This document shows positions 25,710-35,415 of a DNA stretch of 64,000 nucleotides, piece by piece. Numbering within the stretch: position 1 is the stretch's first letter; each line of letters starts with the position of its first letter. The DNA comes from Butyrivibrio sp. AE3009 (GTDB lineage Bacteria; Bacillota; Clostridia; Lachnospirales; Lachnospiraceae): positions 1 to 64,000 of the forward strand of contig NZ_ATVS01000007.1 in assembly GCF_000420845.1 (NCBI RefSeq). The letters run 5' to 3'. The notes below the pieces were generated by a model, which had not been told where the DNA came from, did not search any database, and worked only from the letters and a program-made list of their open reading frames with translations. Made by a program: the position numbers and the translations under genes.

Positions 25710-28625
25710 ATGGAATACATAATTGGAAGCGATAACAGACAGATAGTACTTGGAGAAGACGAGTGGAGCGGAGTTAAGAAGATTGCAGCCAAGGTAGCAG
25801 GTGACATTAAGCTTGTTACGGACGCAGAGTATAAGATTACAGAATCTACATCCGCTGGTGATTTCTCCGGAGGTGTTTATGCTGCAACTCTCGGTAAGAG
25901 CAGCCTTGCAAAAGAGCTTCTCGATAAGTGCGGAATTTCCGAGGACACACTCGCAGGTAAGCGTGAGTGCTACGCATTTCAGGTAGTGGAAACAGTGAAC
26001 GGAGGCTCTGCCCTTGTTATCGTTGGAAGTGACAAGAGAGGAACAATCTATGGTCTGTTCCATATCTCAGATCTTCTGGGAGTCAGCCCCTGGGTGTATT
26101 TTGCAGACGTTAGCCCTAAGAAACGTGACAGCGTAGCACTTACAGATGCAGACAATTTTGTATCCAAAGAGCCTTCGGTTAAATACAGAGGTTTCTTTAT
26201 CAACGATGAGTGGCCTTCCTTCGGAACCTGGACCTTCAAGCATTTTGGCGGCTTTACTGCCCAGATGTACGAGCATGTTTTTGAACTGATCCTTAGAATG
26301 AAGGGTAATTACCTCTGGCCTGCAATGTGGACCTCCAATTTCTCACTGGACGGCCCCGGGCTTGCCAATGCGGAGCTTGCTGATGAGCTGGGAATCGTTA
26401 TGAGTAATTCCCATCATGAACCCTGCCTTCGTCACAGCGAGGAGTGGGATCTGGTTAAGGGCGATGATACCAAGTACGGCTCTGCCTGGAACTTCTCCAA
26501 GAACAGAGAGGGTCTTATTAATTACTGGAGAGACGGCCTGTCAAGAAACGGCAAGTTTGAAAACGTTGTCACCATGGGCATGCGAGGCGAGCGTGACAGC
26601 GAGGTTCTCGGAAGAGAAGCTACACTTCAGGACAACATCGATTATCTCAAGGATGTTATTACTGTTCAGAACAATCTGATAAAAGAGACTATCAGTGAAG
26701 ATTTAGACAGCGTTCCCAGAATGCTGGCAATATACAAGGAAGTTGAGAAATACTTCTACGGCGATGAAACCGCAGAGGGCCTTCGTTACTGGCCTGAGCT
26801 TGACGGAATCACCTGCATGCTCTGCGATGACAATTTCGCCAATATGAGAAAACTACCCGAGGAATTTGAAAAAGACCGCAGAGGCGGCTGGGGAATGTAT
26901 TATCACTTCGATTATCACGGAGATCCCATTTCCTATGAATGGGTTAACTCAACTCATCTTAGCAAGGTATGGGAGCAGATGGGACAGGCCTATGAATCCG
27001 GAGTAAGAGACATCTGGATCGTCAATGTAGGTGACCTTAAGCCCCAGGAGCTTCCACTGTCCTTCTTTATGGACCTTGCCTATGACTTTGACAAGTGGGG
27101 AACCTCTAATACAGATTCTGCTACAGAGTATTTAAGGAACTGGGTTGAGCGTCAGTTTGCAGGATGCGAGGATGCATATGAGGATATTTATGCACTCCTT
27201 GATACTTATACTTATGTCAATTCCATCAGACGTCCTGAAGCATTGAATGAAAGGATATATCACCCCGTTAACTACGGCGAGGCTGAATATATGCTTCAGC
27301 TTGCAGATATCTCCGTATCTAAGGCAGAAGATCTCTGGGATAAGTTCAAAGAGACTCCGTTAAAGGATGCTTTTTACCAGCTGGTGTACTTCCCTGTATG
27401 TGCATCCATGAATCTTCTTGAGATGCAGCTATTTGCAGGAATCAACCATCATCTTGCAGGCCAGGGCAGACCATCTGCAAATATCTACGGAGGCCTCATC
27501 AATGAGTGTATGGACAGAGATTTAGAGCTCCAGAAGGGCTACTACGAATGCGCTGATGGTAAGTGGGACGGCATCATGGGCTCAGAGCACATGGGCTTTG
27601 TTCACTGGAATGATGAGGAGGCAAGATACCCGGTAGTTCATACCGTTATCCCTTCCAGAAGACCCAGAGTGGTTGTTGCAGGTTCCTACAGCGATTCTTA
27701 CACCATGGGCGGTGATTGGACCAGACACCCGATCGTGCTTACTGGTCTGTGCAGCCCTACCTGCTTCTTCGAGAAGCTTGAGCTGGAGAATGCGGGAACA
27801 GGCGATATAGAGTGGAAGGTTACCGAGTGCGATGAATGGATCAGCCTTTCAGCCTCTGAGGGTGTTCTCAAGGAGGGCGATACGGACATCCTTGTGGTTA
27901 CAACAGGTGACAATCTTCCCGAGGGCACATTTGTTGGCAAATTCGTGATCAAGGCAGCAATGTACAAGGTTGAAGTATATGTATGCGCAAGGAACTTCAC
28001 CGAGGAGGAAGCGGCTATAGATCACTTTGTACCTGTTCTTCCGGATGAAGTGGCAGCATTTGTCAAAGAGAGTGATCTGGAACTGTCTATCGAGGCAGGA
28101 GAGCTGGAGCTGTCCGAGGATGAGGATGCACAGGCTCCTTCCTACAGAATAATAGATAATTACGGCAAATACGGAAGCGCAGCCAAGGCCTTCCCTGTGA
28201 ACTGCGATTTCGGCAAGGTAGCAGCCGAGGATCTTCCTTCACTTACAGGAAGCTTCTATGTGCCTAAGGACGGCAAGTACGAGATCAGACTTATCACTGC
28301 ACCTTGCAATCCTCTCAGCACCGAGAGCCTTCTTAGGGTAAAAATGGCTATTGATCCCGAGAGTACGACAGATGCAGCCTTTGAGAGCGTTACCACCGTT
28401 GGAGCTGGCTACCAGGGCGGAGAGAGAACCTGTCCTGAGTGGACTAAGGGTGTACTTGATAATCAGCATGAAACCGTGCTTACAAGGAACCTTTCCAAGG
28501 GATGGCACGACCTTACGATCCTTCCTCAGGATCCCGGCGTTGTTATAGAGAGACTTGTGATCAGAGAGGCAGCCTTTGCAAGAAAAGATGGTTATTTGCA
28601 CAACTGCCCCGTAAGAGGTTTTTAA
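25710..28625 (+). CDS. GH115 xylan alpha-1,2-glucuronidase
   Basis: A 971-residue enzyme of glycoside hydrolase family 115, which removes glucuronic or 4-O-methylglucuronic acid from xylan. Family blocks are clear: KYRGFFINDEWPSFGTW near residue 150, LRMKGNYLWPAMWTSNF near 195, SNSHHEPCLRH near 230 and MRGERDSEV near 290. The C-terminal domain (DNYGKYGSAAKAFPVN) is a normal part of this family. There is no signal peptide, so it is cytoplasmic, acting on imported aldouronic acids. It lies 30 bases after the SGNH esterase and likely shares its transcript. Confidence 0.95.
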   Translation: MEYIIGSDNRQIVLGEDEWSGVKKIAAKVAGDIKLVTDAEYKITESTSAGDFSGGVYAATLGKSSLAKELLDKCGISEDTLAGKRECYAFQVVETVNGGSALVIVGSDKRGTIYGLFHISDLLGVSPWVYFADVSPKKRDSVALTDADNFVSKEPSVKYRGFFINDEWPSFGTWTFKHFGGFTAQMYEHVFELILRMKGNYLWPAMWTSNFSLDGPGLANAELADELGIVMSNSHHEPCLRHSEEWDLVKGDDTKYGSAWNFSKNREGLINYWRDGLSRNGKFENVVTMGMRGERDSEVLGREATLQDNIDYLKDVITVQNNLIKETISEDLDSVPRMLAIYKEVEKYFYGDETAEGLRYWPELDGITCMLCDDNFANMRKLPEEFEKDRRGGWGMYYHFDYHGDPISYEWVNSTHLSKVWEQMGQAYESGVRDIWIVNVGDLKPQELPLSFFMDLAYDFDKWGTSNTDSATEYLRNWVERQFAGCEDAYEDIYALLDTYTYVNSIRRPEALNERIYHPVNYGEAEYMLQLADISVSKAEDLWDKFKETPLKDAFYQLVYFPVCASMNLLEMQLFAGINHHLAGQGRPSANIYGGLINECMDRDLELQKGYYECADGKWDGIMGSEHMGFVHWNDEEARYPVVHTVIPSRRPRVVVAGSYSDSYTMGGDWTRHPIVLTGLCSPTCFFEKLELENAGTGDIEWKVTECDEWISLSASEGVLKEGDTDILVVTTGDNLPEGTFVGKFVIKAAMYKVEVYVCARNFTEEEAAIDHFVPVLPDEVAAFVKESDLELSIEAGELELSEDEDAQAPSYRIIDNYGKYGSAAKAFPVNCDFGKVAAEDLPSLTGSFYVPKDGKYEIRLITAPCNPLSTESLLRVKMAIDPESTTDAAFESVTTVGAGYQGGERTCPEWTKGVLDNQHETVLTRNLSKGWHDLTILPQDPGVVIERLVIREAAFARKDGYLHNCPVRGF

Positions 28626-28723
28626 CGCAATATTAAGACATGAAATGGCAAGATATAACAAGACATTGCGGCGTTTTATGGGTATCATAAAACAATGATA
28701 AGCAACAGAAAGGTATAGGAAAA

Positions 28724-30232
28724 ATGAAGAAACAGATTTTTAACCCGATTTTGCCTCTGGATGTATGCATTCCCGACGGCGAGCCCCACGTATTTGGTGA
28801 CAGAGTATATATTTATGGTTCACATGACAAGGAAGGCGGAGAGACTTTCTGTATGCTGGATTATACCGTATATTCCGCACCTGTTGATGACCTTAAGTCA
28901 TGGAGAAAAGAGGGCGTTATCTACAAGGCAACACAGGATCCCGATTACAATGAGAGACCTTATATGTATGCACCTGACTGCGTAAGAGGTAATGACGGCA
29001 AGTACTATCTCTACTATGCTATGTCAGGCCCCTTCGGACAGGGTGGCTATTTCGGACCTATCCAGGTAGCTGTATGCGATACACCTGCCGGAGAGTTCAA
29101 ATATCTTGGTTTTGTTAAGAACCCCGACGGAACTCCTGCACAGGATTTCGTATGCTTCGATCCCGGTCTTCTTAACGACAACGGCAGAATCTTCCTTTAT
29201 TCCGGTACACAGTATCAGTTTGAAGAGGAAGAAGATTTCTTTGAGAATGAGGAATCAATCAAATCAGAGATGACAATGTTCAACCGCTCAAGAGAAGAGA
29301 TCCTTGAGAAGGCTAAGAAGGGCAGTGTCATGGGCCCTATCGTTATGGAGCTTGAGGATGACATGATGACCCTTAAGGGACCTGCCAAGCATCTTATCCC
29401 TTACAACATCAAGGGCACAAGCTTTGAGGAGCATCCTTTCTTCGAGGCCAGCTCAATGCGTAAGGTAGGAGATAAATACTACTACATCTATTCTTCACAG
29501 CAGAACCACGAGCTGTGCTACGCAACCAGTGATTATCCTGACAGAGACTTCACCTTTGGCGGAACTCTTGTTTCCAACGGAGATGTAGGCTTTAACGGCA
29601 GAACACTTGATGACAAGATGAATATGACAGGTACTACTCACGGAAGCATTGAGAACATCAACGGTGAGTGGTATGTATTCTACCACAGACTTACACACAA
29701 GTCCGATTACAGCAGACAGGCCTGCGCAGAGAAGATCACAATCAATCCCGATGGTTCCATCAATCAGGTTGAGATCACCAGCTGCGGTCTTAACGGCGGT
29801 CCTCTTGTAGCTGAGGGTGAGTATCCCGCACCTATCGCCTGCAACATCACCAACGGCAAGATGCCTCACGGCTGCAACAGAATATTCACAGATTCCTTCC
29901 CTAACGTTAACAACGACGGCGACGAGAAGTATATCGATGAGATCTGTGAGGGAACACTTATCGGATACAAGTACTTTGATTTCAAGGACGTAACCAAGGT
30001 TACAGTAAGAGCAAGACTTGACGTTAACAACAACGATCCTGTTGACGCAGATGCTAAGCTCGAGGTAAGACTTGAGGAGAAGGGACCTGCTATCGCAGAG
30101 CTTCCTGTTGGCGGAGTTGACAAGACCTGGAAGGATTTCTCAGTAGAATTTGATGCCGTTAACGGTGTACATCCTTTATTCTTCGTATACCACGGCAAGT
30201 GCAGAATCCAGATCAAGGAACTTATTTTCTGA
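28724..30232 (+). CDS. GH43 beta-xylosidase/arabinofuranosidase with C-terminal beta domain
   Basis: A 502-residue cytoplasmic family 43 enzyme. It shows D in CIPDGEP, D in MYAPDC, and E in FFEASSMRK, the three catalytic carboxylates of the family. It starts MKKQIFNPILPLDV, which aligns residue for residue with the GH43 half of the fusion protein at 3252-6062. A CBM6-like domain of about 125 residues follows. It would release xylose or arabinose from imported oligosaccharides, completing the esterase and GH115 steps. AAAGG lies before the start and a terminator follows. Confidence 0.92.
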   Translation: MKKQIFNPILPLDVCIPDGEPHVFGDRVYIYGSHDKEGGETFCMLDYTVYSAPVDDLKSWRKEGVIYKATQDPDYNERPYMYAPDCVRGNDGKYYLYYAMSGPFGQGGYFGPIQVAVCDTPAGEFKYLGFVKNPDGTPAQDFVCFDPGLLNDNGRIFLYSGTQYQFEEEEDFFENEESIKSEMTMFNRSREEILEKAKKGSVMGPIVMELEDDMMTLKGPAKHLIPYNIKGTSFEEHPFFEASSMRKVGDKYYYIYSSQQNHELCYATSDYPDRDFTFGGTLVSNGDVGFNGRTLDDKMNMTGTTHGSIENINGEWYVFYHRLTHKSDYSRQACAEKITINPDGSINQVEITSCGLNGGPLVAEGEYPAPIACNITNGKMPHGCNRIFTDSFPNVNNDGDEKYIDEICEGTLIGYKYFDFKDVTKVTVRARLDVNNNDPVDADAKLEVRLEEKGPAIAELPVGGVDKTWKDFSVEFDAVNGVHPLFFVYHGKCRIQIKELIF

Positions 30233-30274
30233 TAATAACAACGTAATTTATGACCTGCATAATTTGACTGACAA

Positions 30275-30312
30275 GAAGGGCCCCGGCATTTAGCCGAGGC
30301 CCTTCACTTTAT
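30275..30312. terminator. Bidirectional terminator
   Basis: Arms 30275-30287 and 30293-30305 pair at 12 of 13 positions, with a five-base loop and a T-rich tail (ACTTTATT). It lies between the convergent GH43 and UPF0340 genes and ends the xylan operon. Confidence 0.8.
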
Positions 30313-30367
30313 TATTGCAGAGCTGTTTAAGTGAAATATGTCAGTGGTTCGCAGGCTCAATTACATA

Positions 30368-30931
30368 TCACATCAGTGCTTCATCGTAGATGGCACGCTG
30401 TCCGCCCACATATTTGGGGCGATGTCTTGCGCAGATGATGGGAGCTGCTCCGATCTTCCTGAGGGAGATACGAAGAGGTACCACTACGCTGTGCATGTGC
30501 ATTCCTATCATGGTTCCGCCGATATCGATGCCGGCATCGGCTTTGCCATTGATCGTCTCCACCAGTACAGGATCCTTGAATCTCTGATAGCATACGGTGG
30601 CGAATGCGCCTCCCGCATGATTGGGCTGAGGGATTGCATTGACCTGTTCAAAGCCGTAGCGCTCCATGGTCTTCCTTTCAACTACCAGCGCTCTGTTTAA
30701 ATGCTCGCAGCACTGGGCTGCTGCAAAGATACCGTTTTCCTCAAGTACGGGAATGATGCCGTCAAATACAGCATTGGCTGAATCCAGATTGGTGGCGGTT
30801 CCTATCTGATCTCCGAGAATCTCGCTGGAGGAGCAGCCGATTACGAATATTGAGCCCTTTTTGAGCTTCGCTGCTGCAAGGATCTCCTGCACAGCCTGTC
30901 TGCTCTGAGCTGTTATTTCCTTAAAATCCAT
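30368..30931 (-). CDS. UPF0340/TIGR01440-family conserved protein (YwlG-like)
   Basis: A 187-residue conserved protein of the UPF0340 family. It shows the family blocks VIGCSSSEILGDQIGT, CCEHLNRALV and GIDIGGTMIGMHMHSVVVP. No biochemical role is settled. It is co-transcribed behind an ECF-transporter S component, starting 15 bases after that gene stops, with AGAAGG ahead. Confidence 0.9.
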   Translation of the reverse strand: MDFKEITAQSRQAVQEILAAAKLKKGSIFVIGCSSSEILGDQIGTATNLDSANAVFDGIIPVLEENGIFAAAQCCEHLNRALVVERKTMERYGFEQVNAIPQPNHAGGAFATVCYQRFKDPVLVETINGKADAGIDIGGTMIGMHMHSVVVPLRISLRKIGAAPIICARHRPKYVGGQRAIYDEALM

Positions 30932-30946
30932 GATTTTTTACCTTCT

Positions 30947-31552
30947 TTATTTTTGATGTGGGCTTAAAGTATTTTTGACACCCACTTCATTATACTCCAT
31001 CCTGGCAAAAATTCTATTAAGGCCGCCTTTGAAACACAGAAGAAGTGAGCCGATAACCCCAAGCAGCGCCTGGGCGATCTCATAGGGAAGCTTTAAAACA
31101 GCATCCACATAGGTGCTGTATATGTAGATCTTGCCAAGAGTATAGCCAACAACCATAATAACGCCGCCTATAAGTGTTGCAATAAGACTAAGTGAAAAAT
31201 GCGCTCTGGCGGATCTGTTCCTGACAGCCCTGTGGGCGATGATGGATACCACCGCAGCCTGAAGTCCGTGGGTGACGAGAGAAACGAACATCGGAGCAGG
31301 ATAAAAGAGCAGGTCTCCCAGGAAGGAACCGATTCCGCCCACAATAAATGCTGCCACAGGATCAAGCAGAAGTGCAGCGGTGCAGATGATGGTGTCACAC
31401 AGGTACAGGTGTCCGCCGGGAACGGGAATACCGAAGCTTGATACGATTATGTTAAGTCCCATGAAAATGGCGGTGATGGTAAGCCATCTCACAGGGTTGG
31501 TGCTCCTCAGGGAGCTTTTCTTGTCGGTGCTGACTGAAGTACTTGTGCTCAT
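30947..31552 (-). CDS. ECF transporter S component, probably vitamin B6-related
   Basis: A 201-residue membrane protein with about six helices and the layout of an ECF-transporter substrate-binding S component (WLTITAIFMGLNIIVSSFGI, LDPVAAFIVGGIGSFLGDLL). It needs a shared EcfAA'T module not present here. The divergent MocR-type regulator, a class that often controls pyridoxine and PLP genes, suggests a B6 vitamer as substrate (PdxU-like). This substrate call is inference. AAGGAG lies eight bases before the start. Confidence 0.75.
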   Translation of the reverse strand: MSTSTSVSTDKKSSLRSTNPVRWLTITAIFMGLNIIVSSFGIPVPGGHLYLCDTIICTAALLLDPVAAFIVGGIGSFLGDLLFYPAPMFVSLVTHGLQAAVVSIIAHRAVRNRSARAHFSLSLIATLIGGVIMVVGYTLGKIYIYSTYVDAVLKLPYEIAQALLGVIGSLLLCFKGGLNRIFARMEYNEVGVKNTLSPHQK

Positions 31553-31595
31553 TGTTCTGTCTCCTTTGATTCATTATTTTCATTTTCCTAAGAAT

Positions 31596-31651
31596 ATACT
31601 ACAATGTTGGTATTATAAAAATATACAATCCTAGTATTTATTTAAATACCA
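31596..31651. promoter_or_regulatory. Candidate MocR operator array
   Basis: Between the divergent S component and regulator genes, ACAATGTTGGTATTAT (31601) and ACAATCCTAGTATTTA (31625) form a direct repeat 24 bases apart. ATACCA-type words occur at 31596-31601 (ATACTA), 31608-31613 (TGGTAT), 31632-31637 (TAGTAT) and 31646-31651 (ATACCA). MocR proteins such as GabR are known to bind direct ATACCA repeats, so this is a plausible operator. Confidence 0.5.
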
Positions 31652-31684
31652 GTTATAAAAAGCAATTCAGAGGAGACGGAAAAC

Positions 31685-33130
31685 ATGCTTACTTATGACC
31701 TTAGTAAGACCGATGGGGCCAAATATTTAAAGCTATACGAACTGATCAAAAAGGATATCACAGGAGGCGTGATTGCTGCAGGAGAAAAGCTCCCTTCAAG
31801 AAGAAGCTTTGCCAACAATCTGGGAGTCAGCACCGTTACCGTGGATAATGCCTATGATCAGCTTCTTCAGGAGGGATATATCTATTCTCTTCCCAAGAGG
31901 GGCTATTTTGTTGAGAAAATAAATCGCATCACTGCGCCAAGCAGTAAGCTTACCGGTAAGGCCGGTGGGGATAAAAAAGAAAAGCTCAACATACAAGGAA
32001 ACAGTATGTTTGATCCTAATCCTCCGGTAGTCTACTTTGACTTCTCCTCCAACAGGCCTGAGCTGTCCAATTTCCCGTTTTCTGTGTGGGCCAGGATTAA
32101 CAGGAGTGTGATCGCAGATAAGAGCGAAGAACTCCTTAAGGTATCCTATTCCACCGGTATATCGGACCTCAGGATGGCTATAGCAAGACATCTGTCCTCT
32201 TTTCGAGGAATGGACGTATCTCCGGAGCAGATCGTGGTGGGGGCAGGAACAGAGTATCTCTACGGCCTTATTATCAAGCTCCTTGGCAAGGATAAGAAGT
32301 ATTGTCTGGAGAACCCCGGTTATAAGAAGATCAGACAGGTATACGACATGGAGGGCATTGACTACGGCTTTGCCGACCTGGACGACGAGGGGCTTAGCAT
32401 CAGGGATTTGGTCAGAAACAAAGCAGATGTGGCCCATATCAGTCCCACCCACCATTTCCCGACGGGAGTCACCACACCTATCACAAGGCGCTACGAGCTA
32501 CTGCACTGGGCAGGGGCAGAGGATGGCCGCTATATCATCGAGGACGACTATGACAGCGAATTTCGCCTGAGGGGGACGCCGATCCCAACGCTCCAGAGCA
32601 TAGACAATGCGGAGAAGGTGATTTATATGAATACCTTTTCCAAATCCCTGACCTCCACCATCAGAATCAGCTATATGGTGCTTCCGCCCCACCTGGCTGC
32701 GAAGTTTTATGAGGAGTTTTCCTTTTTGTCCTGCACCGTATCCACCTTTGACCAGTACACCTTGGCGCAGTTCATTGCAGGCGGCCATTTTGAGAAGCAC
32801 ATCAACCGTATGAGGATCAAATACAGCAAAAAAAGAGACAAAGTCCTTGAAATCATAGAAGCTATCCTGGGGGAGCCGGGGGAAGGCGGCTATGAGATCG
32901 AAGAAAACGATTCCGGCCTTCACTTTATCCTTAAGCTGAATACGAAATATTCCGACAGTGAGCTGGAGCAAAGACTCCTTAAGAAAAACATCAAAATATC
33001 GGCAGTTTCGGACTTTTATCATGGAACCAAGCTCGAGAATATAGGCAAATTCATATTCGACTATTCCAACATCAATCTGGACAAACTCCCGGAAGCTCTG
33101 AGGATTCTCAAAAAAGCCGCATCCATATGA
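31685..33130 (+). CDS. MocR-type (GntR/aminotransferase) PLP-dependent regulator
   Basis: A 481-residue regulator with an N-terminal winged-helix GntR domain (IAAGEKLPSRRSFANNLGVS) and a class I aminotransferase-like domain. The PLP lysine is in the segment NTFSKSLTSTIRISYM, and IIEDDYDSEFR is the cofactor-pyridine aspartate block. Such proteins sense PLP or an amino-compound adduct and act at divergent promoters. Facing an ECF S component, it is best read as a PdxR-like regulator, though GabR-like sensing cannot be excluded. The start has AGAGGAGACGG ahead. Confidence 0.85.
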   Translation: MLTYDLSKTDGAKYLKLYELIKKDITGGVIAAGEKLPSRRSFANNLGVSTVTVDNAYDQLLQEGYIYSLPKRGYFVEKINRITAPSSKLTGKAGGDKKEKLNIQGNSMFDPNPPVVYFDFSSNRPELSNFPFSVWARINRSVIADKSEELLKVSYSTGISDLRMAIARHLSSFRGMDVSPEQIVVGAGTEYLYGLIIKLLGKDKKYCLENPGYKKIRQVYDMEGIDYGFADLDDEGLSIRDLVRNKADVAHISPTHHFPTGVTTPITRRYELLHWAGAEDGRYIIEDDYDSEFRLRGTPIPTLQSIDNAEKVIYMNTFSKSLTSTIRISYMVLPPHLAAKFYEEFSFLSCTVSTFDQYTLAQFIAGGHFEKHINRMRIKYSKKRDKVLEIIEAILGEPGEGGYEIEENDSGLHFILKLNTKYSDSELEQRLLKKNIKISAVSDFYHGTKLENIGKFIFDYSNINLDKLPEALRILKKAASI

Positions 33131-33162
33131 GAAGTTTTATCGGCTGCGGATATAAGAGAAAT

Positions 33163-33190
33163 TTAACAATTAGTGTAATGATATTATGAT
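33163..33190 (+). promoter_or_regulatory. Predicted sigma-A promoter
   Basis: TTAACA (33163-33168), a 16-base spacer and TATGAT (33185-33190). It lies 57 bases before the EAL-protein start at 33247. Confidence 0.45.
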
Positions 33191-33246
33191 AAAATGATAT
33201 CGTGGATTCGTATGAACATCACCCATGAAACGACATGAGGGGGCCT

Positions 33247-35385
33247 ATGTTACAGCTTGATCAAAATGCATCCGGTAAGCCTGCGTCCATTGACGAGCTT
33301 ACAGGTTTGCTTAATTTGACCGGTATTTTGGAGATCATTCAGGAAAGAGGACAGGACCTGGCATCAGAAAGTGCTGTCATCATTTATTTGAATGTCATGA
33401 ATTTCAAGGCCTTCAATCAGCGCTATGGTTTTGCGGGAGGAAATGAGTTCCTTCGCGGTATGGCTACGGAGATCCGGGATATTTTTGCCGGAGACGTAGT
33501 TGCAAGAACCGGCGGCGATCAGTTTATCATTCTTACCAAATCCGTATCACATCAGGATATCGTTGACAGATTATTGACTCTGGACGAGGCTGCCCTTAAG
33601 CATGAGAAGGGGCTTCGCCTTCGTATTAAGGCCGGCATTTATCAGGCACAGGGAGATGAGAGCGACAGCGTTATCATGGTGGATCGCGCCAAGAGTGCCT
33701 GCGATGATATCATCAGAGTCTATGACAAGGACTACAATTTTTATTCCGAAGAACTCAAAAAGAAGAACGAACTTAGGCAGTATGTTATAGATAACTTCGA
33801 GAGCGCCTTCAAGAAGAAGTACTTCAAGGTATATTATCAGAGGGAAGTCAGGGCTCTTACGGGGAAAATCTGCGGCTATGAGGCCCTCGCCAGATGGATT
33901 GACCCTGAGATGGGCGTTATTTCACCCGTAATATTCGTGGAGGTACTTGAAAACGTTCACCTGGTACACAAGCTGGATATTTGCATCATTGATCAGGTGT
34001 GCCGTGAACTCAGGATTGATCTTGACAGAGGCTATGGAGTAGAACCTGTTTCCGTGAATCTTTCAAGACTTGATTTTGAGCTCTGTGATATTCTCAACGA
34101 GGTGGAAAAGTGCAGGCAAAACTATGACATTCCGGTTAGCCTTCTTAACATTGAGATCACAGAGAGCGCGGTAGCTTTCGGAGAGAATTTCTTAAACGAC
34201 CAGATAAAAAGGTTCAGAGAAGCCGGTTATCAGGTATGGATGGACGACTTCGGCGCCGGCTACAGCTCCTTTAACAACCTTAAGATCTATGATTTTGACA
34301 TGCTCAAGATCGATATGAATTTCCTTAGGGACTTTGAGACCAACAAAAGAACCAAGGTAATCTTATCCTCCATCGTGAACATGGCCAAGGAGCTGGGAAT
34401 ACACACCCTCGCTGAAGGCGTGGAGACTCAGGAACAATACGAATTCCTAAGAAGGATAGGCTGTGAGAGACTTCAGGGCTATCTTTTCGGCAAGCCCAAG
34501 CCCATGGAGGAATTCGAGACAGAAACAGACTATAGTCCTGAGGTATGTGAGGACAATGATTATTGCCGGTATTATGACGATATCGGTGAGATAAACTTCC
34601 TGGGAACAACGCCCCTTAGGGACAAGAGTATGGAGGTTGTCAATAACCTGCCCATCGCTATCATTGAGGTAGATGATAAAACAATACAGATACTGTATGC
34701 AAACAATGCTTTTGTTCAGATGCTAAGTACTATTGGCATTTCAAGTGTTCAGCAGGCAAATGAAATATATTCCGAGATTGGCTCCGACGATGTACGAAGT
34801 CTTATGGAAATGGCTGCCAGCGCAGAGAACTCCTATGATCACAGGGCTGAAGGCGACCGCATTGTAAACGGAAGCCTTTTGAACACCAAGATAAGGTTCC
34901 TGTCAAGACACGGCTCCAGGGCGGCCTATGCCACCGTGACAAGAAATCTTACCATATACGGTGACAGCAAGCTGGCCGACAATATCCATGTGGCCATGGC
35001 TCACGTTTTTAACCAGTACTTCAGAGTTGACCTCTATGATGAGGACGGAACAGTTGAGAATATCTTCCTGAACACCCGCCAATTCCCTGTTGCGGATGTT
35101 GAAAAGAATGCCGTCAAGGCGGTCCAGATGTACTCAAATATGTACATATACCCGGATGACAGGGAGAGATTCAGGAAATTCTATGACATAACCACCGTAA
35201 ATGACAGGATTAAGGAGGCCGGCTCCCAGTATATAGTTGACTATTACCATTCAGCCATGCCCGGCGACGGCGGAAGAATGCAGATGTACATGATACTTCC
35301 TTTTTATTATAATAACAGATGGAAGTACATATCCTGCTGCAGATATGCGGATGAGATCAGCGACGAGCTGATATACGGCAATTAG
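33247..35385 (+). CDS. Cyclic-di-GMP phosphodiesterase, degenerate GGDEF plus EAL, with C-terminal sensor-like region
   Basis: A 712-residue signalling protein. Residues 10-165 are a GGDEF domain whose active site reads GGDQF (near residue 89), so cyclase activity is doubtful. Residues 185-440 are an EAL domain with intact motifs: YEALARW, EITESAV, DDFGAGYSSF, LKIDMNFL and EGVETQEQ. It should hydrolyse cyclic di-GMP. A C-terminal region of about 270 residues resembles a PAS domain (LPIAIIEVDDKTIQILYANN). No membrane helix was seen. The start at 33247 is preferred over 33235 because GAGGGGG lies between them. Confidence 0.88.
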   Translation: MLQLDQNASGKPASIDELTGLLNLTGILEIIQERGQDLASESAVIIYLNVMNFKAFNQRYGFAGGNEFLRGMATEIRDIFAGDVVARTGGDQFIILTKSVSHQDIVDRLLTLDEAALKHEKGLRLRIKAGIYQAQGDESDSVIMVDRAKSACDDIIRVYDKDYNFYSEELKKKNELRQYVIDNFESAFKKKYFKVYYQREVRALTGKICGYEALARWIDPEMGVISPVIFVEVLENVHLVHKLDICIIDQVCRELRIDLDRGYGVEPVSVNLSRLDFELCDILNEVEKCRQNYDIPVSLLNIEITESAVAFGENFLNDQIKRFREAGYQVWMDDFGAGYSSFNNLKIYDFDMLKIDMNFLRDFETNKRTKVILSSIVNMAKELGIHTLAEGVETQEQYEFLRRIGCERLQGYLFGKPKPMEEFETETDYSPEVCEDNDYCRYYDDIGEINFLGTTPLRDKSMEVVNNLPIAIIEVDDKTIQILYANNAFVQMLSTIGISSVQQANEIYSEIGSDDVRSLMEMAASAENSYDHRAEGDRIVNGSLLNTKIRFLSRHGSRAAYATVTRNLTIYGDSKLADNIHVAMAHVFNQYFRVDLYDEDGTVENIFLNTRQFPVADVEKNAVKAVQMYSNMYIYPDDRERFRKFYDITTVNDRIKEAGSQYIVDYYHSAMPGDGGRMQMYMILPFYYNNRWKYISCCRYADEISDELIYGN

Positions 35386-35415
35386 GGGATATGATTAAAA
35401 GTATTGGGAGAAGGT

